Shown piece by piece: positions 27,076-38,610 of a DNA stretch of 64,000 bases (position 1 is the stretch's first letter; each line of letters opens with the position of its first letter). A program made the translations under genes and the position numbers. The notes beneath the pieces were generated by a model. The model was not told where the DNA came from, made no database searches, and worked only from the letters and a program-made list of their open reading frames with translations. Origin of the DNA: Erigeron canadensis (taxonomy: Eukaryota; Streptophyta; Magnoliopsida; Asterales; Asteraceae); NCBI RefSeq assembly GCF_010389155.1, contig NC_057769.1, forward strand, positions 29,760,735 to 29,824,734, in the 5' to 3' direction.

Positions 27076-27759
27076 TTAATAATATGTTGGAAAATATAGA
27101 TACTAAGATACAACATATTTGAATAATGATTGTTAGAGATTTTTACTTATAATTAGATTAACAATGACATCATCAATATTGAATTTCAAGAATTGAAGAA
27201 CTGTGATTGGTCAATAATGATTAGGTCACTTGTCATACTAAATGCATGGTTTGTGTGATTTAAGGGTTTGTCCATCCTTTTATTTTTGACATATTTTATA
27301 ACACATTAACCTCTGTTATAATAAGTTTATAAAAACATTTAAAAGGATGAAATGCTTAGATTTTAAGTCAAAATAAAAATTCATTTCAATAACAACTATT
27401 GAAAAAAAAAAAGAAAATCCTCACCTCTGGAAGGATTATAAGTAGTGAAAACAATTCTATAAAATTTGACATAGCAATGATATATTATAAAATTTTAACA
27501 TAGGTCTACCGATATCAAAGGTTTCGAATAAGTAAGCATTATTTTTTTTGGAATTGCTAATATAATCTTAAGCATTTAGTTGACAAAGATTTTACACAAA
27601 TTGGGATGATTAATAAAGAAGATACCCTCTTAATAGAAAGTGACTGAACGTGCTAATCTATATCGTCAACGTGGAAACAACGGCCTTTTATAAATTATAT
27701 GACGCGTAAGTAAAACCTTCTTTGAATTGTTCAACCTACTTAATTATTACGACTATCAA
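27076..27759. other. Intergenic, AT-rich
   Basis: Nothing recognisable apart from the target-site copy of the following SINE at 27747-27759. Confidence 0.5.
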
Positions 27760-28085
27760 TAAGTTTTTGTTTTTTAAGATACGAATTATTTGTTAATAAC
27801 TTAATATTGGGTAGCTAGCACATATTGTATTAATCGGGTCGGTGTTAGAGAACTCACTCACCGAATAGACACTTTATTAGAACTCTCCGATGGTAAACTC
27901 CTACGAGTATTACTTAGAGATCTGGATGATAAAACTCACTTTGATCCGCGATCGCCCTCTAAACGATCAAAATAAGTGGAAATTAATTATTTGTGGCTAC
28001 TCCCAGATATACTTAAAGTAAGACTCGAACTTGAGACCTTTTGTGAGAAAACAAACCTTCTTACTACTAAACCATTTGATGTTAG
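27760..28085 (-). mobile_element. SINE (tRNA-derived), family D
   Basis: The minus strand begins near 28085 with a tRNA-like head: box A-like TGGTTTAGTAGTAAGAAGG and box B-like AAGTTCGAGTCTTA. It ends in an A-rich tail, a T-rich stretch at 27762-27777 on the plus strand. It is bordered by the perfect 13-bp duplication TTACGACTATCAA (27747-27759 and 28086-28098). The body is unlike SINE families A and C. Confidence 0.85.
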
Positions 28086-28689
28086 TTACGACTATCAAAC
28101 TAACAGATAATTATGAGACATTCAGATTTCACTTATAAAATCACGGGTTTAAACATCAGCTAAGATTTCATGTGGTTTTTTAGGATTTTGGAGTTGCATG
28201 GTTTATTAGGGCTACCCAACAGTGTCTAAATTCATTGGTGTATGAGGTCGTTTTCGGTCATTGGGTTACTTGAGATAGCTGGATTTTATTAATTTACCAT
28301 TGAAACATAAAGAAATTAAATTATAATTTGTATTTTATTAAGGACAACTTTCAATATTGTCAATAAAACATCATATACATTAATTTGTATAGAGGCTTTT
28401 AAAAAAAAGTTAAAAAAATGATATTTCACTAATAAAATTGTTTTATATAATTTAACAATGTAAAGAAAGTGAGAGAACAAAAGCGAAAAATGATGTGGTA
28501 GTGTGTATGAATTGTGCTTTAATAATACGAGTAAAATATCTGAGAAATTTTTAAAAAATGACTGTATTATTGATCACGGTTGTATTGTGGGTAAATACTT
28601 CGGGAATTACTTGCCATTATTAAATTATATATATTTGCTTTACTTAATGTTTTTTTTCTGTGTCATACGAGTATTATGTCATAATCATA
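28086..28689. other. Intergenic, AT-rich
   Basis: No gene recognised. A 73-codon frame at 28503 is hydrophobic and AT-driven and runs into the Helitron boundary. Confidence 0.45.
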
Positions 28690-29586
28690 TCTATAATATA
28701 CTAGTAACTAAAAGAGGAGGTTAGGTTACACTTGACACCCCTAATTCCCATCTTTTAGCCTAATATTCCCTTCTTATTAATTCTCTATTTTTTAATATTT
28801 ATTTAATAAAAAATGACTGACCTTTAATAAAAAAATCTTTATTATTATTATTATTATCTATATATATACCACCTAGAAAAAACCCTCACATATTCTTAAC
28901 CCTAAAAAAAACCTACGACAAAAAAAAGCTACAATCGACTACGAAAAAGGTTTTTTTATTTATATACTTTGTTTATATTTAATCATTATTATTGTTTAAC
29001 ATTGAATTTTTATGTTATTGTTATTATTATCTCTTTTAATTTAGTTTGTTGTCCATTATAAGTTCATTATGACTTATTCTTCAACAATAAAAAATAAGAC
29101 CAGATTAGTTCATCTTGAAGATCTTAAGTCAACACATCTTAACCATTATTTACGACGTGTATGGACTGTTAGTGGAACAACCCAAAGAAAATCAAAACGT
29201 TCTACATGGTCTTTGTTGATGAATTGGTATGTAATTTTCAAATTATATACTCTACACTTTTTGTTTATCTTCTTATTTAACTAAAGTTGGAAAAAAAAGA
29301 TGAACTGGAATTAATATTTATATGGAGTTAATTTTCATATATTTTTTCTTTAGCTTTCTTATTGATTAAGTTGTGATATTGGGCATACACTTTTTGTTTC
29401 TCTTTTTATTTAACTAAAGTTAAAAAAAAAAGTAAACTGAAATCAATATTTATATGGAGTTAATTCGCATATGTTTCTTATTTAGCTTTCATATTTAGTA
29501 GTTGTTATATTGGTCATACATTTTTTGTTTCATAATTATTATAAGATTTATATATCTTGGACTACCCGTCAAATGGACGGGCCTGA
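28690..29586 (+). mobile_element. Helitron, family 2, copy 2, with RPA/OB-fold remnant
   Basis: The element starts TCTATAATATACTAG after an A. It ends with hairpin CCCGTCAAATGGACGGG and CCTGAA before a T, so the 3' base is uncertain by one. It aligns, inverted, with 24703-25540. An open frame at 29069-29226 (MTYSSTIKNKTRLVHLEDLK, then RRVWTVSGTTQRKSKRS) resembles the first OB-fold of the replication protein A-like proteins carried by plant Helitrons. It ends at a likely GT donor (MNW then GTATGT). No Rep/helicase is present, so the copy is non-autonomous. Confidence 0.8.
29069..29226 (+). pseudogene. RPA1-like N-terminal fragment in the Helitron
   Basis: About 52 residues read as the first exon of a single-strand DNA-binding RPA70-like protein. 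The phrase L.DLK.....Y.RRVWTV and a following Trp-rich donor boundary are typical of that group. Nothing follows in frame after the donor. In copy 1 the equivalent minus-strand sequence (about 25060-25170) has stops. The assignment is by resemblance only. Confidence 0.45.
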
Positions 29587-29983
29587 ATATAGTCATATTA
29601 ATATATTAAATCGTAGATATATATTCTACAGTCTATATATAGATACAAATCTAGATATAGTCATATAGATATAGATTATGTAATCAAATACAAAACAAAT
29701 TTGTTACCAAAGGCATCGTATTGTATGGTTCGTGCGAAGTTTCAACACATTAAATTAAATAAAGCCAATCACTATCACGACACGAATGCATAATGTTGCC
29801 CATTTGACTAATAAAAATTCAAACTTAAAGACCATACAGAGCAGCCCACCAATCAATCAATATATTTATATTTATACAGTGTATTCAAACATATCTAATT
29901 CATTCCATGATCACCATTGTTTCGTTTCATTTCATTTTGTAGAAAAACAAACACAAAACAAAAAAAAACATTACATTCTTAAA

Positions 29984-32484
29984 ATGGGAATTTGCGTTGG
30001 AAAACCTGCCAATGTTGCTCATGCTTCTTCCTCTCAATTTCTTGGTACTTTTTGTTGTTCTGTTTTCTTTTCTTCTTTTGTTTTTAAGTTATTAGTAATT
30101 TTCCCTTTTAACGGGACGAGAAATATTAGTTGTTAGTAGTTAATTTTTCCCGATAGTAATTAAACCGGGTGGACCTCTAGAGAGCCAAAGTCTCTCACCT
30201 CCCTAGTTATTATTAAATATGTTTTGGCATGATCACAACCAACCTCACCGGCGTTTTTGGTGTGGCATCATTTCTTGGACAGTGTTGTGCCGGTGTGGTT
30301 TGTCAAAGTGGAAATAACCACGCTCAGAAAGTGGAGATGTGATTGTTTTATGACATATCAGTATGGTCCATAACTTGTGGTCCAGTTTAGTACCTATACA
30401 ACAACTTTATCTAGTGTAGTTAGTATGATTGTTACAACCACTATTAGTATTAGCTTTGAATAGATTTTATGTTATTGAATTTAATCATTACGATCTTAAA
30501 TGCATATATTCAAAATTATATGAGAATTATGTAACTTGAGAGCTAACATTTTGGGAATTGATAAAGATACCAAACCGTTCATTCTAGATTTATATAGTTT
30601 GTTATAATTACATTATGGTAATTATGGTAGATATATAAAGAAGTGTGATTCCCTAAAGTATGTTCTTGATCACTTTTAATTTTGTTACTAATAACGTGTA
30701 CCGTAATTCTTGCAGAGGATATGCTTAATAACAAGCGGAAATTAGATTCAAAAGCCACAAAGAACCAAACAAAAACAGTTAGTTTCAACAAAGTTCCAAA
30801 AGCTCAAAAAGATGATCATCAGCCTGTTCCAGCTAACATGAAAGCTTTTAGTTTGACTGATCTCAAGACCGCCACAAAGAACTTCCGCCCAGATAGTCTT
30901 CTGGGTGAAGGCGGTTTTGGTCAAGTGTTTAAAGGATGGATTGATGAGACCACCTTTGCTCCAGCCAAACCTGGCACTGGGCTAGTGGTGGCTGTCAAAG
31001 TACTTAAGGCCGAAAGCAGCCAAGGTCACAGGGAATGGCTTGTAAGTGACACGGTTTCTTTTTTCTCGTTGACCTTTTGAACCGCCGGATTTGACTTTTA
31101 GTTGAGTACCCATTCTCTAAGGCAGCAAACATAAAAAAATAAATTTGCAAGAACGGGCCGATTTTTATCAAATTGGGAGACTTTAGATGGTTTACAAACC
31201 ATTTTTGCCTTATTTGCAATTTCTCAATAACGATGGCTTGTCTGGTTCAAGTCAGTTTATGCTGATTAATATTAGTCATTTGTTCATGAAAAATTGTCTT
31301 TTCATTTGCAGACTGAGCTTGATTTCATGGGGAGGCTTCGTCATAAAAATCTTGTCAAACTGATAGGCTATTGCTCAGAATGTGAAAACCGGGTTCTAGT
31401 CTATGAATTCATGCCTAAAGGATGCTTGGAAAATCATTTGTTTAGAAGTGAGTACTACTCTCTACTCAAATACTTTCTACTTACTCGTGTACTCATTCTC
31501 ATTTTCTGGGCCCAAACGAGATGGTACCCACCAAACGATAAACAAAGAATGCAGAAAACTTTCAAAAATGAGGTTCATTGATAATCTTACAAGGTTTTGT
31601 TTGCAGAAGGTGTTCAACCTATGCCATGGGTCATAAGGATGCGTATTGCCATTGATGTAGCGGAGGGGATATCTTTCTTGCATAGTCAAGAACCTAGTAT
31701 CATCTATCGGGATTTGAAGGCTTCTAATATTCTGCTAGATTCAGTATGTGAACGTTGTTTGAAGGTTGTTGTTATTTAACTATTATCTTTCCAGGTCCCT
31801 TATCTTAACAGTGATTTTGTGCTGAATTATATAGGATTATAATGCAAAACTTTCAGACTTTGGTTTAGCAAGGACCGGTCCTGTAGGAGATAACACACAC
31901 GTTTCAACCAGGGTTGTCGGGACCAATGGCTATGCTGCACCAGAATATGTTGCAACAGGTTGGGCTTTTTGATACATTGAATATGAGTCTCCTCGGAATT
32001 ACATTTATAAATGATAGTTTATCACTTTCGAATGTTTGGTTAGAGATATTTTAGTTCTAAGTATCTTATAATTACGTCTGCAAACAGTCCCTGTAAATAA
32101 CCTTCTGTATACTATCCAGGGCACTTGACTCCAAAGAATGACGTGTACAGCTTCGGGGTGGTCTTACTAGAACTCCTATCTGGAAGACGGGCCATAGCCG
32201 ATGAAAGAGAAGGTGGGGTTGAAGAGACATTAGTAGACTGGGTGAAGCCATTTCTAAGTGATACCAAACGCGTTTTAAGAATCATGGACTCACGGCTTGG
32301 TGGTCAGTACCCGAAGAAGGGTGCACAGGCCATGGCTGCACTCGCATCAAAGTGTCTCCATAAAGATCATAGGTTCAGGCCAGTCATGGCTGATGTTCTT
32401 GCTACTTTAAAAGAAATCCATAATGCTCCGAGAGACACTTCGAGGATTTCACCCATTCGGGAGCAACAAAAAATAGGGAGATGA
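29984..32484 (+). CDS. Receptor-like cytoplasmic kinase, RLCK-VII / PBL type
   Basis: The exons are 29984-30044, 30716-31041, 31312-31447, 31607-31743, 31835-31958 and 32120-32484, giving 382 residues. MGICVGKP at the start supplies Gly2 for N-myristoylation and Cys4 for palmitoylation, which tether these kinases to the plasma membrane. Kinase marks are the glycine loop GEGGFGQV (84-91), VAVK Lys115, a C-helix Glu near 131, the catalytic loop YRDLKASN (Asp210, an RD-type loop), DFG (228-230) and [10 protein letters not shown] in the activation segment. There is no ectodomain or membrane span. Family members relay signals from pattern-recognition and other receptors by Ser/Thr phosphorylation. 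The usual activation-loop phrase is GTHGYAAPEY; here Asn replaces His. The ATG is fixed by the acylation motif. All catalytic residues are present. Confidence 0.95.
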
Positions 32485-33705
32485 GTGTATACAAACTTGA
32501 GATTGAATATATAAAATTTTAGTACTCCATTTTACTATGTGATGTACAAACTTCAGATAGAATGTTACAAACTTAAGATAGACTGCAGATATATAATAAG
32601 GTCTACTTTGGCTGTATTGTATGTGATTCTTTAATCTTTATGCACAGATGTGCATCTTTGAATAAGTTAACTACAAATGATTGTAGATAGTCATTGTCAC
32701 ATATCACACAAGTTCCTTGGGTTGATCACTGCATATAATGTAAATAGACTCAAGACGCTCTTGAAGGACAGCTAAACATGCATCCGACCCTGCATCCAAA
32801 TACCAATACGTAAGAGAAAAGTAACGGGTCAAGTCAAGCCATAGACAATGCATACCACCATTGCAATTTCCCTTTGTATCCTCCTATTTATTCCTTTTTT
32901 TCAGATCCACTTCAAGAATGCCATGCACACTTCGAATACAAGAAAAGTTGAACTCCATTGAGTCCATATATTGGTATCAAATATTTATTGAAGTTCTATT
33001 AACAAGAAATATACACTCAAATGGGTAAACAAAGTAGGTTTTCTATGTTCAAGCTAATCGAGGAGGTCGAGTTATTGACTCAAATGTAGTATCTGACTTG
33101 AGTGAACCTTTTGAATCTCTTTTCTAGCCATCGCTAGATGATTCAATTTTTTTTGATAATATAACTCAAATTTGACTTTGGAGAAGAAACAAATCATCTG
33201 ACAACAAACTAGGTAATCTACCCATACTCAGCTGGGGATCTCGACATGTTAACGAAACTATAACTTCTGTTTGACGATAGTTATGAAAGTGCATCGTTGA
33301 TTAAACTGCCCACATTATATAATCTAGTGAACAACATCAACTTTAATTTCAAACAAAATTGTATCCTCGCAATGTACAAAAAATTAATGCTACAGTTGAA
33401 TTGAAAAAAATTATTACTCGTGTTATTTTCTTAAAAGTTATAAGATACAAATTATAATAAATTATAAACTGTTCATTAAATAAAGTAATCTTATACTGAA
33501 AAAATTGATAATGCTACATTTGTAATAAATAAATCAAACAAGGTTTACTAAGTGACATAAACATAAACAATAATATATCAAAAGATAAGCAATTAAAAGA
33601 AAAATTAAACTACATTTAATGGATTGGCCAACGGTATCTTTTAAAGCCACTATATGGGTCTCGGAGGGAGTTTTCCTAAAGTCTCGGGTTCGAGTTTGGG
33701 TTTTT
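32485..33705. repeat. Kinase 3' flank, duplicated at 36880-37510
   Basis: From the last codons of the kinase (GGGAGATGAGTGTATA) to about 33310, the sequence matches 36897-37505 in order, with substitutions and gaps. Shared landmarks are AAGGTCTACTTTGG, CTTTAATCTTTATGCACAG, CACTGCATATAATGTAAA, GACGCTCTTGAAGGACA and ATCTGACAACAAA. A B-box-like GGGTTCGAGTTTG near 33687 may be a SINE scrap. Confidence 0.75.
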
Positions 33706-34141
33706 CAATGTTTTAAATATCGGTATATACCGGCCGGTATTACCGGTATTTGAGTCTACTCCGGTATTTTAATCCCGGTATTTTTCCGGTATTAATTTTC
33801 ACTATTTCATAACGGCCGGTATTTCCGGTATTCCAGTTATTATCATTCCGGTATTTTAATTTTTTTTTTTTGAAATTTTTATAAATATTTTTTTATGATA
33901 TTTTAATGTTAGTTTTTGATATTTGTGAACTTTAAACCTTATATTTTGTTATGAAATACCTATTTGGTATTATTTTTTAGTAAATTATAATTGTTTTTTT
34001 TTACTATTTTCATTAAATTGAAACAAATTTTGTAGAATAATAATAAGATAAACTAAAATAGTCGTACTGGCCGGTATTTCCGATAATACTGGAAATTTTT
34101 TTCACACCAGTATGATTAAAATAACGGTTTTTAAAATATTG
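33706..34141 (+). mobile_element. hAT-like MITE, copy 1
   Basis: The element begins CAATGTTTTAAATA, and inward from the right end CAATATTTTAAAAA. The interior is full of ACCGG/CCGGT repeats (for example TATACCGGCCGGTAT). The inverted copy at 47609-48035 matches along its whole length. The target duplication here is blurred by T runs. The clean 8-bp duplication of the other copy suggests hAT. Confidence 0.78.
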
Positions 34142-34568
34142 GTTTTTTATCTCAAAGTATTTTTCATGGGGAAGGAAATGAAGGTCCATCGAATCATTTG
34201 TTAAGTTACAACATGTCTACAACTAACTTTAAAAAAAAAAAAAAAAAAAAAAATCCGTTTGTAAAGTTTGTTGGCAGATTTTTCTAAAAAAAGTTGTTGT
34301 AAAAGGAAAGGTTAATAAAAAAATAAAAAATTTTAATCGATTTAAATAGGCTCCGCATTGCTGTCTTTGATATACCCGGAAATCCGGTTAATCGAAAAAC
34401 CCTTGTCTTAAATTCATCTGAAGTGAAAGTGATAAAAACTCTCAATTCATCGATTTCCAAAATACAGACCACCAACTCATCATGGTTAGTTTGGGTTTCT
34501 CTTTTTCTCTTCTAATTTTATTTTTATATAATGTTTATAATGCTTTTATCTGTTTGTATTTTTTTTTT
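34142..34568. promoter_or_regulatory. Upstream region and probable 5' UTR exon of F-box gene 1
   Basis: About 34345-34490 corresponds to 44165-44470 before F-box gene 2: both contain AAAACCCTTGT, AGTGAAAGTGA and CAGACCACCAACTCATCA, followed by a GGTTAGTTTGGG donor-like sequence. This suggests a conserved non-coding first exon ending near 34484. A homopolymer A tract lies at 34232-34252. No TATA box could be fixed. Confidence 0.5.
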
Positions 34569-34588
34569 TAGTTGGTGAAATTAAGTTA

Positions 34589-34821
34589 AAAGTAACTCCC
34601 TCCTCCACGAGTTTTGGGTCCCAATACCGTCTTCGACGTTCAACGGTGTATGGGGAGGTTGATAGCCTTACCCCTACGGCCCTACCAAAGATAGAGAGAC
34701 TGCTTCCAGGTTCTACCACAGGTAGAAAAGGACATTCAGCCTTGCTGGGCATGAGGATCGAACCCATGACCTCTGTTTCCAGAGGCATGAGCTCCAACCG
34801 CTGATCCAACCCAATTGGTTA
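34589..34821 (-). mobile_element. SINE (tRNA-derived), family E, in the F-box 1 leader intron
   Basis: On the minus strand the head reads TGGATCAGCGGTTGGAGCTC, then GGGTTCGATCCTC, i.e. boxes A and B. The target duplication is 20 bp, starting TAGTTGGTGAAATT, at 34569-34588 and 34822-34841, and is perfect. Such a long identical duplication implies a fairly recent insertion. A 3' fragment of the same family is at about 49300-49362. Confidence 0.93.
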
Positions 34822-35348
34822 TAGTTGGTGAAATTAAGTTATGGTTTAATAATCTGTTTGTTGGTATCTAAAAAAGCTTTAGCAAAGTTCAGGACATTTA
34901 ATTAGATATTACATACATTTGCGATTGAAAGATGTTGTTCATTTGTATATGACAGAAATTAGCTTGTGAAATCGTGTTAGTGATGCAACATTATCTGCTT
35001 AATATTAGCTGCATAGTGATTATTGAGACTCATAACACAAGTCACTCGGTAACCCTAATTGTGTGTCGTCACTCTTGTAAGATAAAGTATGTACTGTTAC
35101 ATCCGGTTGATACGATTCTATGGTCATTTTTGGATTTTGGGTTTCAATATGGTAAAAATCACAATCTTTAAGACACGATAGTTAGTTACATAGTCTTTGA
35201 AAGGGTAAATTGTATCTGCATTAGAGGATGTTTCACTTGGAAAAATTCAATACAATGTAATAATAGTTGGAAGTGGAAATTACGGGAATACGGTTGATTT
35301 CATATTCCAACAATCTATAATTCTGGCTTATTGTGTCTTATTGCTAGA

Positions 35349-36796
35349 ATGACAGAACCGATTCAGGGGCTGTCTAGTAAAGCATCCAAGTTTCAATCAG
35401 ACAAAGATATAATTAGCAGCATGCCAGAGAATGTGATTACTAATATCATGGATCGGTTGGAGATAGAAGAAGCGGTGAGGACTAGCATTTTGTCGAGAGG
35501 CTGGAGGTTAAAGTGGACGTTGCTCACCCGGATCGTATTTAATTCTGATTTCTTTGAGCGTCTATCAGATTCTAATCATGAGACTTATTACGGGAGGATT
35601 ATAATAAGTAGGCTTCTTCTTCAGCTTAAAGGTGCATTGACTAAGTTTTTCCTCAATGTAACGGAGGAAAGTTACTACGAAGATATTAATAGTTGGGTTA
35701 TGTTCTTGTCGACAAAAGGAATTGAAGACTTCACTCTTCAAAGTTGGCACGGTATACCACTTAAGTTACCTACCCATTTTTTCTCTTGTCTGAAGTTGAA
35801 ACGTGTGGAACTTACTAACTGTTGTATCCGTCCCATTCCGGGTTTTAGTGGTTTTCCAAATCTATTGAGCTTAAGTTTGTATTCAGTGACCTTTGAAAGC
35901 TACCAATGTGGGGAGTTTCTCACTTGGAGTCCGTTACTTGAAGTTCTGGTAATTTCAGAGGACAGTATTACTGGGGTAGTGCAACATGTTGAGCTTGCAA
36001 AACTTGAAAATCTCAAAGTGTTATGTTTGCCATTATGTAAGCTTGACAGTATGGGGATGATCACAAGTTCAAGCATATTTCAACTTATGGGGGATTTCTC
36101 TAAACTTCAGGAGCTTACTCTAGTTTTTACGGACTGCAAGGTAGAGTTGAATTCCAAAGTTCGTTTACAATATATCGCACTAAAACTATGAATTCTCAAC
36201 TATAACAGTGGCTTTCTGTATGCCACTATTTTCTTTCATAGATGTTGGCAGGAATTGAAGCTAGAAACAATGCCCGAACCTTCTTACCGTGTCTTAAGGT
36301 TCTTGATTTATGCCACATAGATTTTAGCTCTAGCATTATGGTATCATGCGCTATTGAATTGATTTGTGGATCATCAAAATTGCACACACTTAGGATCACG
36401 GTAAGTGGAGAAATTTATGGTATTGTATTGATGAATTGATCATCCATCTTAAAATCCCCTAGTTGGGTAAGTGAACACTTCTACATTTTGCAGGCTGCAC
36501 AAAAGATGGATGTGGTCCCACCGCCTGCGTTTTGTTCTTCAGAGGTAGACTACAGCAGAATGGGGCAACTACAGCTTCGAGACGTGACATTTTATTACAT
36601 CGGAGGTTGGAGCAATGAATCATGTCTGATAGAGTCTTTACTTTCATCTTCTCCCTTCCTAAAGAATGTGTGGATTCTTGCAAACAGATCATCCCGCGGG
36701 TCCAGTTATAACCATAAGGAGGTGATGTTTGGTATACAGCTGTTGAAGTTCCACCGAGCCTCCCCCTTGGCAGAAGTAGAACTCGAATGGGTTTAG
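35349..36796 (+). CDS. F-box/FBD/LRR protein, copy 1
   Basis: The exons are 35349-36140, 36242-36400 and 36494-36796, giving 417 residues. The F-box (about residues 18-60: IISSMPENVITNIMDRLEIE, then RTSILSRGWRLKWTLL) should bind a SKP1-like adaptor and make the protein the substrate receptor of an SCF ubiquitin ligase. Leucine-rich units follow (LKLKRVELTNCCIRPIPGF and on). The C-terminal phrase SLLSSSPFLKNVWI, then LLKFHRASPLAEVELEW, is FBD-like. The substrate is unknown. The start at 35349 follows a likely intron acceptor (TTGCTAG) and matches copy 2; an upstream in-frame ATG at 35331 lies before that acceptor. Copy 2 at 45016 is in the same orientation 9.7 kb away with the same exon pattern. 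Confidence 0.9.
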
Positions 36797-37510
36797 GCCT
36801 TTAGGGCCGGCAATACTCCAGGTCCACCAAACTTGAAACCCGACCGAATTGCCAAACTTATTTTCACTTGAATTAGGATTTAGGAAACATGTGATGATTA
36901 GGAGATGAGTGTATAGACTACAGATACATAATAAGGTCTACTTTGGTTGTATTATAGTATATGATTCTTTAATCTTTATGCACAGAGGTGCATCTTTTAA
37001 GCAGTTGGTGCATCTTTTAAGCAGTTAACTACAAGCAATTGTTGATAGTCATTGTCACAATGACACAAGTTCCTCGGTTAATCACTGCATATAATGTAAA
37101 TGGACTCGAGACGCTCTTGAAGGACATCTGAAATTCTGAACTACATGCTTCTGACCTTGCATATGTACAGACCCTGTAAAGGAAAGCTAATGGGTCAAGC
37201 CATATACAAGCCATATAAATACTCAAATGGGTGGACAAAGTAGGTTTCAATGTTCAAGGTAATCAAGGTGGTCGAGCCTTTAACTCAAATGTAACACCAG
37301 ACTCACCGTTTTGAATCTCTTTTATGGTCATTGCTAGATGATAAAAATTTTGACGATATAACTCAAATTTGATAACGAACTATCTGACAACAAAGTAGGT
37401 AGTCTACCCGCACTCCACTAATAAAAAATGAACATAGTGTAATTAAGTAGACTTCATACAAATTATAAGTTTTGTTTATGATAGTTACAAACGTACATTA
37501 TTAATGAATA
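36797..37510. repeat. F-box 1 3' flank followed by the duplicated kinase flank
   Basis: The first 100 bp (GGCAATACTC to GAATTGCCAAACTT) match the flank of F-box gene 2 at 46468-46530. From about 36890 the sequence switches to a copy of the kinase 3' flank (32470-33310), ending where a Helitron starts at 37511. A short direct repeat, GCATCTTTTAAGCAGTT, occurs twice at 36990-37025. Confidence 0.75.
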
Positions 37511-37918
37511 CTAGCTAATTAAACCCGGGTTCAACCCGGGTGGGGTTTTTGAAGTTAAATCGGTTCTGACTCAGACATTTTCCGTTCAGATCAATATTAA
37601 AAGAAAAAAGTTGAAAAATTCAAAATTTAAAAAAAAAACGTAAAAGGTTTAATGTTAATGTTGATGACTATTCATTTATCATTGTATATATGTTTTAAAA
37701 ATTATTTATATGAGGATAGACTAATGGATGAAAGTTTAAGATACTAAAGGAAGTAAACATGTTTAAGGTAAAAAAAAAAGCAATAAGAAAATAAAAATAC
37801 AAAGATTATGATGTCATATCTATTTAAATATTGTATTAGCAAAATATGAGGGTTTGTCATGTTATTCTTTTTCTAAAAATAGTTTTTGAAAACAATTTTG
37901 TTTTATTAATATAAGAGA
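37511..37918 (-). mobile_element. Non-autonomous Helitron, family 1
   Basis: On the minus strand the element starts TCTCTTATATTAATAAAAC (after A, at 37918). It ends with hairpin ACCCGGGTTGAACCCGGGT and TTTAATTAGCTAG before T at 37510. It is 408 bp and non-coding. It matches 14875-15326 end to end. Confidence 0.87.
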
Positions 37919-38610
37919 TTTACATTAACCATTTACATCAATAATATACACCATTTGACGTCTCATCTACCACCAATAATCGTTCTACCACCACATCGTC
38001 GTCACCACAACCACTGCCATATTACGCGGATAACGTGATAGTACATATAAAAAGATTGTACAGATTCTGTTTAAGTAAGACTAATTGTAATTATCAGTAC
38101 AAAAATGTGGTACTGGTCCCGGTCCCAAATAAGGCGGGATCGGGACGGTACCGGGAATCTCGTAGTTCGCGGGATTTTCTCGGTCCCAATCCCGAAAACC
38201 ATCAAATTTCAATACCGGTCCCGATCCCACTTGAGACTCGGTACCACTTCCCGTTACCGGGATCAGACGGTACCGGGACGAAACTCGGAACTTAGGATTT
38301 TCGGCTCATCCCTAAAAGTCATACAGCTTTATATGGTAACTGGTAAGTCCATACTCCATAGGATATTACTGGCAATATCCGGTAACAGGTCACGAATCAT
38401 TTCCATATTTTATTGGATGGAAAACGGATAAATCCCGGAAAATTGCTCTTAGGTAAACGCCTTTTGCTTTTTCACCCTTTTCCCTTTTTGTATTGTATTT
38501 ATACATTAACCCAGTCATTTTAGCTAAAAGTTTTACATCGTACTATATTACAATCGTGTGAGAAAAATTCTTAAATGAAACTTGCAAACCAAATTAAACA
38601 TATCATTAAA
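37919..38610. other. Transposon-derived DNA, including a GGTACCGGG-rich patch
   Basis: Near 37975-38032 an ACC-rich tract runs into ATTACGCGGATAACG, a likely decayed Helitron 3' end. At 38110-38320 dense CCGGT/GGTACC repeats end in GGCTCATCCC, which reads inward as GGGATGAGCC, a common hAT-like terminus. The other end was not found. The ORFs across this patch are repeat-driven. Confidence 0.5.

Noticed and set aside
34745..34815. Minus-strand tRNA gene
   Set aside because: tRNA-like boxes belong to a SINE with a 20-bp target duplication.
35331..35348. Upstream in-frame ATG for F-box gene 1
   Set aside because: It lies before a likely intron acceptor, and copy 2 has no equivalent; 35349 fits both genes.
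38035..38431. Two overlapping Arg/Gly/Pro-rich frames
   Set aside because: They translate a palindromic GGTACCGGG repeat patch of transposon origin.
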